Origin: Cytophagales bacterium
GTDB taxonomy: Bacteria; Bacteroidota; Bacteroidia; Cytophagales; Cyclobacteriaceae
Length of the DNA stretch: 64,000 nucleotides
Direction: 5' to 3'
NCBI GenBank assembly: GCA_033344775.1
Contig: JAWPMT010000004.1
Location: forward strand, 1,922,001 to 1,986,000
Shown: in pieces, positions 36,246 to 43,997 of the stretch
Numbering within the stretch: the stretch's first letter is position 1
Layout of the letters: each line of letters opens with the position of its first letter
Program-made: the position numbers and the translations under genes
Notes under the pieces: generated by a model
Databases searched by the model: none
Told to the model about the DNA's origin: nothing
Seen by the model: the letters and a program-made list of their open reading frames with translations, nothing else

Positions 36246-37085
36246 TCAGGCAAATTCTTCTATTTTCATAAGTCCTGCATCAAGGTTATTTGCATTGGAT
36301 TCAGGTACTTCATTCCAGTTTTCTCCATCATTGTCTGTCCAGCATACTACTGATCCTCCTTCCTTACCATCTCCTCCATATGAAGTAACCATCCAAAGTC
36401 GACCATCAGGCCCAATGCTTATGACCCTTGCCCCATAATTCTCGCAAGGAATGTTCGTTTTGGCACCTTTCTGCGTATAGTAGGCTAATTCCGAATAAGC
36501 ATTGATGATATACGCTTTCCCTTCAGGACCTCCTGTAACCTGAAGTGCATCCCTTAGGTCCGGAATCACTTTCCATTTACCTTTTTCAGGATCCATCCAC
36601 TTTACTACTGATCCAATTTTCGGATCACTACACACTACCCACACGAGGCCATCCGGTGCCGCACTGATCTGTTTTACGTTTTCTACCCCGTCGACCAGGG
36701 TTGCTTCTACTTCCGCGCCGCTTTCTTTAGATAGTTGGGCTTTAGCCAATTTACCGGAATTCAACACCATGTAAAGGGTATCATCAGGAGCAGCATCTAT
36801 TTTCACCACTTCCGTTATTTCAGGATTTAATTGCCCCGCCGGTGTATGTTTTACTTTGTCCAGATTAATTACCGTGCTTGACCACTGTAATGGAAAAACC
36901 TCAGGAGCGTGATGCACCACGGTAAAGGCGCCATCGACGGTAAGCACCATCACTGTCTCTGCTTTAGAAACCGTAAGGTCCAAAATTCTCCAATCTGCGG
37001 TGTAGGAAGGTGACTGCTGATCGTGGCGTAAAACCGCCAAATTACCATCACCGTCTACTGTCCATGCTACTTGCTGTGTTGTCAT
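36246..37085 (-). CDS. tectonin-like beta-propeller protein
   Basis: The 279-residue protein is built of repeated short beta-strand units with W/Y and a recurring pattern (ISAAPDGLVWVVC, ISIGPDGRLWMVTS, IDAAPDDTLYMVL, VTGGPEGKAYII), which is typical of tectonin/lectin propellers. It has no signal peptide. Such propellers bind sugars, lipids or methylated glycans in other organisms. The position between a formyltransferase and a methyltransferase gene suggests a binding partner or a substrate of the same pathway, but this is inferred only from location. Confidence 0.7.
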   Translation of the reverse strand: MTTQQVAWTVDGDGNLAVLRHDQQSPSYTADWRILDLTVSKAETVMVLTVDGAFTVVHHAPEVFPLQWSSTVINLDKVKHTPAGQLNPEITEVVKIDAAPDDTLYMVLNSGKLAKAQLSKESGAEVEATLVDGVENVKQISAAPDGLVWVVCSDPKIGSVVKWMDPEKGKWKVIPDLRDALQVTGGPEGKAYIINAYSELAYYTQKGAKTNIPCENYGARVISIGPDGRLWMVTSYGGDGKEGGSVVCWTDNDGENWNEVPESNANNLDAGLMKIEEFA

Positions 37086-37221
37086 CTGATTATATATAAG
37101 TTATAAGGTTAGAAACTATTTGTCTGTGGAAATATAATTTTAGGAAGAATTTAGTTCCTAAGCAAGCATTTTCTATTTTAGGCCCTTACAATTAGACAAA
37201 AAATATAATCTCTTCACAACC

Positions 37222-38172
37222 ATGAGCATAGCCGAACAAATCAAATCAGCTACCGAGAAAATTCTTTTCACAGAAGAAGTAGGTACCTGGGGGGAAGGAA
37301 CCAATGAACTCTATGAAATTTTGAGTGTCAAAGCAGGTGTTTATGCTGAAGATTTGACTCATGAAAGCTACGGTGATGCAAAAAACGGGAAATTTGTAAG
37401 CCAGATCACCGCTGCCCATTGCCTCAAAGACATTGCGCGCTCTGCTCGTTTCATTAGAGGTCTTTACCAGGCAATTACAGATCAACTGAAGACCAAGGAT
37501 TCAGTACACGTACTCTACGCAGGATGCGGCCCTTATGCTACACTTTTCACACCGCTGACTTATTTCTTTGATTCAAATCAGGTCAAAGCCACCATGTTGG
37601 AAATTGGTCAGGTACCAATGGCCAATGCCCAAAAAGTGTATGATCAACTCGAACTAACGGATTATGTAAAGGCCTGGGTCAATGCCGATGGCACCGATCC
37701 TCAGATTCAGTTTGATGAAAAATTTGACATCATTATCTCTGAGACCATGCAAGTCGCTCTCAAAAAAGAATGCCAGGTTCCTCTCACCAGAAACCTTGTA
37801 CGATTTCTGAAAGAAGACGGCACCTTTGTTCCTCAAAATATCAAGGTGGAGGCCACATTGGAACACCCCAAAGTTGCCGGACAGCCAGATGAATTAGTTA
37901 TTGGAAGCATTTACGAATTGGACTATAAAAATGTGCCCGAGAAGAATCACGAAACAGAACTGACTATTCCTTCGAATGATTACCAAATGCTGATGATGAA
38001 AACTTCCATTCAAACCTATGAGGATGAATGGCTCAAAGTCAATGAATCCGGACTTACCACGAAGTTGATACTAGATAATTTAGTCGTTCCTCGAAAAAAA
38101 GCGAAACTCACCTATCAGGAAGACAAACCGAAAGGGGAAGATATCGGATTCGAAATAGAATACGTGGATTAA
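37222..38172 (+). CDS. PRMT-like SAM-dependent methyltransferase
   Basis: The 316-residue protein has a class I methyltransferase core: motif I VLYAGCGPYATL (residues 98-108), an acidic residue in MLEIG (E127), and a double-E-loop-like SETMQVAL (E174) that recalls the SExMGxxL element of protein arginine methyltransferases. A beta-rich C-terminal half follows, as in PRMTs. An N-terminal stretch of about 95 residues (EDLTHESYGDA, FVSQITAAHCLKDIARSARFI) also recurs in bacterial relatives. It could methylate a protein or an amine. It converges with moeB, overlapping its end by 4 bases, and belongs to the odd 32.6-38.2 kb set rather than to the Moco genes. Confidence 0.75.
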   Translation: MSIAEQIKSATEKILFTEEVGTWGEGTNELYEILSVKAGVYAEDLTHESYGDAKNGKFVSQITAAHCLKDIARSARFIRGLYQAITDQLKTKDSVHVLYAGCGPYATLFTPLTYFFDSNQVKATMLEIGQVPMANAQKVYDQLELTDYVKAWVNADGTDPQIQFDEKFDIIISETMQVALKKECQVPLTRNLVRFLKEDGTFVPQNIKVEATLEHPKVAGQPDELVIGSIYELDYKNVPEKNHETELTIPSNDYQMLMMKTSIQTYEDEWLKVNESGLTTKLILDNLVVPRKKAKLTYQEDKPKGEDIGFEIEYVD

Positions 38173-39305
38173 ACTACCACGAGATCAGGATCAATTTCCT
38201 TTTGCCAGGCCGTCACACCACCTTGCAGGTTCAATAAATTGCTGTAGCCGTATTTATCCTTCAACAAGTCGACGGCCTTTTGACTTCTCCCCCCACTCTT
38301 ACAATGGATCACCACATCACCATTTCGGGGAATTTGCTCAAGGTGTTTTTCTAGCTGAGAAAGTGGAATATGTATTCCTCCAATGTTTCCTGCATCAAAC
38401 TCGTATGTTTCGCGCACATCAATAAGAGTGTAGCTCGCCTCAGCTTTGCCTTGTAGCTCTGTCACAGTGATCTGGCCAAGGTCATCTAATCCTTTCAATC
38501 CACAGAAAGCATCATAGTCAATTAACTCAGTGATCGAAGGCGCTATTCCTGTCAGCGGATTGGCATCATCTTTTTGTACTTTGAGCACTCGCGTGGTAAA
38601 ATGAAGCGCATCAAAAAGAAAAAGTCTACCCACCAAAGGATCACCCATTCCTGTGATCACTTTTAGGACTTCAGATGCTTGCAGACTTCCAACAATTCCT
38701 GGTAATACTCCCAACACACCACCTTCGGCACAGCTTGGCACCATTCCCGGAGGTGGAGGTGAAGGAAATAAGTCTCGGTAGTTTGGCCCTGATGTACCAT
38801 CCTCAAACTGATAGTTAAATACACTCACCTGTCCCTCAAACTGGAAGATAGAGGCGTAAACATTCACTTTCCCGGAAAGAATACAGGCATCATTCACCAA
38901 ATATCTAGTCTGGAAATTGTCCGTACCATCGGCCACCACGTCAAAATCTTTGATAATCTCAAGGGCATTGGAACTATCCAGTTTGGTTTCGAAAGGAATG
39001 AACGTGGTATTCGGGTTTTGCAGGCTCAACCGCTCAATGGTTACCGCTACCTTAGATCGACCGATATCTTCAGTAGTAAAAAGAACCTGGCGTTGCAAAT
39101 TGGAGGCGTCAACTTCATCAAAATCTACCACACCGATGGTTCCTACACCTGCAGCAGTGAGGTACTGTAACATTGGAGCACCTAATCCTCCAGTACCAAC
39201 AACCAGTACTTTAGCCTTCTTCAGCATTTGCTGAGCGGCTAAGCCAAAATTGGGAAGGTTCAGGTGTCTGCTGTATCGCTGTAGTTCTTCTAATGAAAGC
39301 TCCAT
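38169..39305 (-). CDS. moeB: MoeB/ThiF-type adenylyltransferase fused to a rhodanese domain
   Basis: The enzyme activates the C-terminal glycine of MoaD (or a ThiS-like protein) as an acyl-adenylate for sulfur loading. The E1-like domain has GTGGLGAPMLQYL, the nucleotide loop VDFDEVDASNLQRQ, and CAEGGVLGVLPGIVGSLQA. The CxxC zinc pair of E. coli MoeB is missing (NYRDLFP at that place), as in many homologues. The C-terminal 100 residues are a rhodanese domain with active Cys in VIHCKSGGRS, suited to passing persulfide sulfur to the carrier protein. The length of 378 residues is usual for MoeB-rhodanese fusions. Because two carrier proteins lie at 52-53 kb, it may serve both. Confidence 0.92.
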   Translation of the reverse strand: MELSLEELQRYSRHLNLPNFGLAAQQMLKKAKVLVVGTGGLGAPMLQYLTAAGVGTIGVVDFDEVDASNLQRQVLFTTEDIGRSKVAVTIERLSLQNPNTTFIPFETKLDSSNALEIIKDFDVVADGTDNFQTRYLVNDACILSGKVNVYASIFQFEGQVSVFNYQFEDGTSGPNYRDLFPSPPPPGMVPSCAEGGVLGVLPGIVGSLQASEVLKVITGMGDPLVGRLFLFDALHFTTRVLKVQKDDANPLTGIAPSITELIDYDAFCGLKGLDDLGQITVTELQGKAEASYTLIDVRETYEFDAGNIGGIHIPLSQLEKHLEQIPRNGDVVIHCKSGGRSQKAVDLLKDKYGYSNLLNLQGGVTAWQKEIDPDLVVV

Positions 39306-39338
39306 TCAAGTGATCAATTTCCGTTTGGAAAGGTAACA

Positions 39339-40346
39339 TCAATTCCCCTCAAGAAGTGCGATCGCGCGCTCCAAAATCCGATCAATTCCGGAGTTGGCAA
39401 ATGTGGTAGGGTTAAATATCTCTTCATCCGGTGCTATTCCTACCTCTTCGATGTAATTGAAATTAGCATCTACCATTTGCCACGAAGACAAGCGAAACGT
39501 CCAGCCGTTGGGCAATTCCCGGAAAATTGGATTCCCCGAACCACCTCCGGTAACTCCGCCCATTGTCGTAACGTCCGGTCTTACTTTCATGGATAAAATA
39601 AAACTCTCTGTAGAACTAAAGCACTTTCTATTGGTCAGGATCACGACGGGTTTGGTATAAGTCGTTCCCTCCGGTTCAATCGTGCCTTTTCGCCATTCGC
39701 TAAAATCCGTATGGGCTGCTCCGTTACGGTACCGAACCCAGCGGAATGTCCGTTCCTGATCCATAAATCTTGTGGCGATGCGATCCGCATTAGTATCACT
39801 ACCCCCTCCATTATCCCGAACATCGATGACAATGCCATCTTTTTCTGAAAATGCAGCAATGGCATCATCAATTCGCTCATAATGATTTCTTGGAGCCCCG
39901 AATGAAAAAATCCTAATATAGCCCAGATTGGTATCACTGATATCGCCATACTGAATCGTACTATTGGGGCTTTCGACGGATTCCAAATAATTAGCTGCTC
40001 CAATGGGTTCATTTGGAGGAAACCCAGTGATAAAATCATGTGAAATCCGTCGATCGGAGCGATATAGATCCACATGCCCATCCCTAAAAGCCAAAGTCAA
40101 TTCGACCAATAACGTGAAAAGCTCATCTTCCGTAGTAAAACCCCTTACTCGCTGAATATTGGTATCATAGGCAGCCTGCCAATCCAGTTCTTTGATGTCG
40201 AAAAAGGAGTAATGCCGATCGAATTCACTCCAAAAAATCTCAAAATTTTGCTCCAAGGAATTCTCCGGATCATCCTCAATGAACAAGGAGTTACATGCAG
40301 TAAGCAGCACAATCAGGCTTAGCATAAAGTAGTTCCGTGTTTTCAA
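39339..40346 (-). CDS. S41-family peptidase, lipoprotein
   Basis: The protein has a lipoprotein signal (LIVLLTACN, Cys near residue 19) and then an N-terminal helical region with EIFWSEFDRHYSFFD, typical of Bacteroidota S41 proteases. The catalytic domain contains GIVIDVRDNGGGSDTNADRI, PVVILTNRKCFSSTESF with the nucleophile Ser, and GGVTGGGSGNP. No PDZ domain is evident. The start is TTG at 40346, overlapping the TGA of the upstream gene as TTGA; it keeps the basic MKTRN in front of the hydrophobic core. An ATG at 40325 would remove it. It is translationally coupled to the beta-barrel gene, so the two probably act together in the envelope. Confidence 0.85.
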   Translation of the reverse strand: MKTRNYFMLSLIVLLTACNSLFIEDDPENSLEQNFEIFWSEFDRHYSFFDIKELDWQAAYDTNIQRVRGFTTEDELFTLLVELTLAFRDGHVDLYRSDRRISHDFITGFPPNEPIGAANYLESVESPNSTIQYGDISDTNLGYIRIFSFGAPRNHYERIDDAIAAFSEKDGIVIDVRDNGGGSDTNADRIATRFMDQERTFRWVRYRNGAAHTDFSEWRKGTIEPEGTTYTKPVVILTNRKCFSSTESFILSMKVRPDVTTMGGVTGGGSGNPIFRELPNGWTFRLSSWQMVDANFNYIEEVGIAPDEEIFNPTTFANSGIDRILERAIALLEGN

Positions 40347-41113
40347 TATGTAAATTTTAATCCAGTTTCGAATAAATGTCCTTCATATCCGACTCGGGAA
40401 GCCCGATCAATGACTGTAATTTGATATTGATAAGCCACCATCCATTCTGCGGCTTTCAGCGTTTTCCCGAACAAAGACAAGCGTAATTGATAATCAGCAA
40501 ATCGATCAGGGAACATCCATTCACGCGTCGTGGATCCAATGAATTCCCGATTGATCATGTAAGTAGCCACTGGTCCCCGAACAGCAAATAGCAGGTATTT
40601 CTCATTAGTCAATTCTTTTCGCATCAGGCTACTAAGGCCTATTGTTCCAAAAACTTCGCCAGTATTTATTTCCACGCCATTGGTTTCAAAATTGTACGTA
40701 CGTGCAAATCCCTGTGCCTTGGCATAAGGACCAATGTACCACACCAGGTCCCAGGGCAATTTCATGTTCATTTGGTACCTCCAATGAAAGTCTAGTGCAA
40801 TAGACACCCCATCGAGCACATTGTTATTGAAATCATTTTCAATATTGGGTGTTACCAGAAAAAAATTAAAGGCCCTGGATTGCCGTTTCTTATACACATC
40901 ATGTTGTATATGGAGTGAAAGCGCATTCCCATTATAATTGAGATTAGAACCTATCTCATCATTGACGAGGAATGTTTGCAGACCAAACCCCAGCGTAATC
41001 CCTCTTTTCTTTTCTGGCGGGTCCGATTGGGCCGATACTTCGCCACTAAAGAAAACAATCAGAGCAAGTAATAAATGTTTCAGATTCAAACAGGCGTTGA
41101 TTTTGGTGATCAA
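40343..41113 (-). CDS. putative outer membrane beta-barrel protein
   Basis: The 256-residue protein has a signal peptide (hydrophobic core HLLLALIVFF, cleavage near VSAQ), alternating hydrophobic strands with aromatic girdle residues, and an aromatic C-terminus (ETGLKFTY), all signs of an outer membrane barrel. No family is recognised. No ATG exists at the 5' end; TTG at 41113 is taken, with another TTG eight codons later as an alternative. It is divergent from moaC and its stop overlaps the TTG of the S41 protease gene. Confidence 0.65.
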   Translation of the reverse strand: MITKINACLNLKHLLLALIVFFSGEVSAQSDPPEKKRGITLGFGLQTFLVNDEIGSNLNYNGNALSLHIQHDVYKKRQSRAFNFFLVTPNIENDFNNNVLDGVSIALDFHWRYQMNMKLPWDLVWYIGPYAKAQGFARTYNFETNGVEINTGEVFGTIGLSSLMRKELTNEKYLLFAVRGPVATYMINREFIGSTTREWMFPDRFADYQLRLSLFGKTLKAAEWMVAYQYQITVIDRASRVGYEGHLFETGLKFTY

Positions 41114-41184
41114 TACTTTGTACCTAAACGAAAATTTGCTTTGAGTTATTCTCTTTATTTTCGTTCAAAATTGGTACGTAATCT

Positions 41185-41664
41185 ATGGACAAGAAGTTTT
41201 CACACCTCACTGGAACAGGTGACCCTACCATGGTGGATGTTTCTGAAAAAGCAGTAACTGAACGGGTAGCTGTTGCGCGTTCGATCGTGGTATTGGATCA
41301 GGAGATCATTGATCAACTGGAAAACGAAGAAATCCATACCAAGAAAGGCCCAGTGTTCCAAACCGCTATTCTGGCAGGTATTATGGCATGTAAAAAGACC
41401 AGTGACCTGATCCCACTTTGTCATCCATTGGGGTTGAGCAAAGCATCAATTGATATTTCAATTAATGAAAATCAAGAAATAATGATCCTTTGTACCGCAA
41501 AAGTTGTTTCAAAGACGGGAGTAGAAATGGAAGCACTTACTGGCGCTTCTGTCGCTGCCCTGACGATCTATGATATGTGTAAAGGCTTTTCGCACAACAT
41601 CGTGATCAAAGAAACCCGATTGATCAAAAAGACAGGAGGAAAAAGTGACTTCCAACACACATAA
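41185..41664 (+). CDS. moaC: cyclic pyranopterin monophosphate synthase MoaC
   Basis: MoaC converts the MoaA product (3',8-cyclo-GTP) to cyclic pyranopterin monophosphate. The signatures MVDVSEKAVTERVAVA, DLIPLCHPL and KTGVEMEALTGASVAALTIYDMCKGF are all present, and 159 residues is the family length. The terminal segment overlaps the start of the next gene by 20 bases. It opens a three-gene plus-strand run with mobA and the MocA-like gene; moaA is 8 kb away. Confidence 0.97.
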   Translation: MDKKFSHLTGTGDPTMVDVSEKAVTERVAVARSIVVLDQEIIDQLENEEIHTKKGPVFQTAILAGIMACKKTSDLIPLCHPLGLSKASIDISINENQEIMILCTAKVVSKTGVEMEALTGASVAALTIYDMCKGFSHNIVIKETRLIKKTGGKSDFQHT

Positions 41665-42757
41665 AAAACACGCTTTCGTGCAGAAACCCACCGGAGGCAA
41701 GTTTCACCGTAATGAAGTAGCCATTCTCGGCGCACCTTGTGGCATCATTCACCAACTGGTGGAAGATATTCAACCGTCCTTGGCTCACTTAAAGATGGGC
41801 TATGTAGACGCAGACCATCAGGCCAGTGAATTTGAAGGAGAATTTAGAAAGGTTTATACGGATAAGATCAGTCATCACCAATTATCCTTTCATGCAGAAG
41901 ATTTGACTTATCAGTTCCGGCAAGTATTCAATGATACGGATGGCGTCATTGTGAATGGCAACCACTTTAAGGCGGAAGCCCAAATCGTGATTGTCAATGA
42001 AAAGAAACGCGATTCGCTACAGCGCAAACTCGATCGACTCACAGATGTCAAGGCCATTCTATTGGACGAAGGCATCGATCAGCCTTTCGATTTCTTAATG
42101 GAACATTTGGGTGAAAAGCAAGTGCCGGTCTTCCGACTGGATGACCTGAAAAGTATTGCCGTATTAATCGAAAACCTCCTCAACGAAGTGCCTCCTGTCA
42201 ATGGCCTGGTTCTGGCCGGAGGAAAAAGCACCCGTATGGGACATGACAAGGGTGCCATCACTTATTATGATAAGCCCCAGCGCGAATACATGGCGGACCT
42301 CCTGTCGAAAAACTGCCAGGAAACTTATTTATCCGTCCTATCCGAAATAGATTCAGTCATTCCGCAAATCCCTGATTCTTTCTTGGATCTTGGACCTTTC
42401 GGAGGAATTTTATCCGCGTTCCGAAAAAATCCCAATAGCGCCTGGCTGGCAGTGGCTTGTGATGTTCCTTTCGTCGATGACCATACAATTAACTTATTGA
42501 TCTCACAACGTGACCCGTCTAAATTGGCCACGTGCTTTCACAATCCGGAAACCAATTTTCCAGAACCTTTGATCACTTTATGGGAACCAAGGGCATATCC
42601 GGTATTACTTCATTTTCTGACCTTGGGATATAGCTGTCCAAGAAAAGTGCTCATCAATAGTGAAGTAAAAGAAATTGAAGTACCAAATGAACAGGTGCTC
42701 CTCAATGTAAATACTCCGGAAGAAAAAGAGCACGCCGAGCAAATGATCCATGGCTAA
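41645..42757 (+). CDS. mobA: MobB-like/MobA fusion, molybdenum cofactor guanylyltransferase
   Basis: The C-terminal half (about 185-370) is a MobA-type nucleotidyltransferase: GLVLAGGKSTRMGHDKGAI, then VACDVPFVDDHTINLL. It would attach GMP to molybdopterin to give the guanine dinucleotide cofactor. The N-terminal 170 residues resemble MobB in outline (VAILGAPCGIIHQLVEDI, MGYVDADHQ, DGVIVNGNHFKAEAQIVIVN), but the Walker A Gly-Lys-Ser/Thr is gone, so GTP hydrolysis is unlikely. The start is a GTG inside moaC; no ATG is available nearby. The stop overlaps the next gene by 8 bases. Confidence 0.88.
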   Translation: MTSNTHKKHAFVQKPTGGKFHRNEVAILGAPCGIIHQLVEDIQPSLAHLKMGYVDADHQASEFEGEFRKVYTDKISHHQLSFHAEDLTYQFRQVFNDTDGVIVNGNHFKAEAQIVIVNEKKRDSLQRKLDRLTDVKAILLDEGIDQPFDFLMEHLGEKQVPVFRLDDLKSIAVLIENLLNEVPPVNGLVLAGGKSTRMGHDKGAITYYDKPQREYMADLLSKNCQETYLSVLSEIDSVIPQIPDSFLDLGPFGGILSAFRKNPNSAWLAVACDVPFVDDHTINLLISQRDPSKLATCFHNPETNFPEPLITLWEPRAYPVLLHFLTLGYSCPRKVLINSEVKEIEVPNEQVLLNVNTPEEKEHAEQMIHG

Positions 42758-43337
42758 GGTCTCAGCTATTGTGCTGGCAGCAGGCCTGTCACGTCGCATG
42801 GGTATGGAAAACAAAATGGGTTTGATGTATCAAGGGAAACCCATTGTTCATCATGTCATTGATCAACTAACGAAAAGTACAGTTTTTGAGACCATCATTG
42901 TCACGAGCGAAGTATCTCAAGACCTCTTCCCTAACCATGATATCATTCTGAATGAGCATTATCAAACAGGAATGACTTCATCGATTCAAGCGGGAGTACG
43001 GGCGGCATCAGCACATACAGAGGGCTACATGATTTGTTTGGGAGATCAGCCTTTGATACAGACTGAAGATTACGATCACATCGTAAATGCGTTCAGTGAA
43101 AATTTCAGGGATAACCCTAGTAGCATCATTGCACCAACATACGGAGGAAAAAAGGGGAACCCTGTTGTGTTCCCCTTTACATTCAAAGAAGTGATATTAA
43201 ATCACGAAGAGCCTGAAGGTTGCAAAAGCATCATTCAGTCAAACAAACAACATGTCCATGCCATAGAAATGTCCACTAACCACGTCCTTCAGGACATAGA
43301 CACACCGACCGATTACAAACAGATCAGCAGCTCATAA
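42750..43337 (+). CDS. MocA-like molybdenum cofactor nucleotidyltransferase
   Basis: The 195-residue protein is a NTP-transferase of the MocA/MobA fold with the N-terminal loop VLAAGLSRRMGMENKMGL, the site GDQPLIQTED, and YGGKKGNPVVFP, the latter typical of MocA/xanthine-dehydrogenase-associated enzymes that add CMP. It may make the cytosine dinucleotide cofactor for xanthine-oxidase-type enzymes. Having both a MobA and a MocA-like gene suggests the cell makes two cofactor forms. It overlaps mobA by 8 bases. Confidence 0.88.
   Translation: MAKVSAIVLAAGLSRRMGMENKMGLMYQGKPIVHHVIDQLTKSTVFETIIVTSEVSQDLFPNHDIILNEHYQTGMTSSIQAGVRAASAHTEGYMICLGDQPLIQTEDYDHIVNAFSENFRDNPSSIIAPTYGGKKGNPVVFPFTFKEVILNHEEPEGCKSIIQSNKQHVHAIEMSTNHVLQDIDTPTDYKQISSS
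43148..43178 (-). terminator. terminator-like hairpin embedded in the mocA-like gene, antisense
   Basis: A perfect 10-bp stem (43151-43160 with 43169-43178) has an 8-base loop. On the minus strand it is followed by T from the A-run at 43148-43153. It lies about 165 bases beyond the stop of the minus-strand LacI-type gene and inside the coding part of the convergent gene. Confidence 0.5.
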
Positions 43338-43342
43338 CCGGG

Positions 43343-43834
43343 TCAATTATCCAATTCTTTCATTAAATCAAAAAACGCTGGGAAGGATGCCTGCATACCG
43401 ATTTCATCCGGTTCTTCCAATTGCAAATAAGGTATATTGAGGGGGTGCTCTAAATCCAATCGTCCAAGAAGGATAATACCATCAAGTCCATTACGAACCA
43501 GTTCTGACACCTGCTCTATGGAGGCCAAGACTGGCCAGTGATCATTGGCCAAAATAATGTTCACAATTGACATCAATTGTACCTGAGGATAGTCATTCCT
43601 AAAAGCCACACCTACTCGTTTAGTTTTCCTGTTCTTTAAACTCAGGGCCACTTCATTAGGCGAATAGTTAAATTGATTCGCGATCTCCAGGATTTTTTTC
43701 CTGGTCTCTTCGTTGACCAGTGGGTTGTTGTTTAATGCCCTTGATACCGTAGAGACTGAAACATCCAGTTTTCTTGAGATAAACCGCTGGGTCACTTTCC
43801 CGTGAAGCGGCTGAAGGGTTGTACCTATGCTCAT
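43343..43834 (-). CDS. miniature LacI-type transcriptional regulator
   Basis: Residues 13-62 form a LacI HTH (VTQRFISRKLDVSVSTVSRALNN, preceding the hinge YSPNEVALSLKNRKT). The effector part is only about 90 residues (KRVGVAFRNDYPQVQ ... GLDGIILLGRL) against about 270 in ordinary LacI proteins. It keeps first-lobe strands and then ends cleanly. The frame is intact with no sign of a downstream remnant, so it may be a shortened functional regulator or the stable end product of a deletion. It converges with the MocA-like gene, 5 bases apart, and is divergent from the sensor kinase gene. Confidence 0.75.
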   Translation of the reverse strand: MSIGTTLQPLHGKVTQRFISRKLDVSVSTVSRALNNNPLVNEETRKKILEIANQFNYSPNEVALSLKNRKTKRVGVAFRNDYPQVQLMSIVNIILANDHWPVLASIEQVSELVRNGLDGIILLGRLDLEHPLNIPYLQLEEPDEIGMQASFPAFFDLMKELDN

Positions 43835-43997
43835 GACTTCTTTGATTTTGACTTATCCAAAGAAGACCTAGACGCCTCATAGTCAGCGGGTATTTTTCCG
43901 TAATAAAGGAGGGAATTTTCTGTATTCAATAGACAATAAAGCCTGGAAGTAGCCTAATATTGACCTTATAAGACAGAATACTTCCAAAGAGAAAGCT

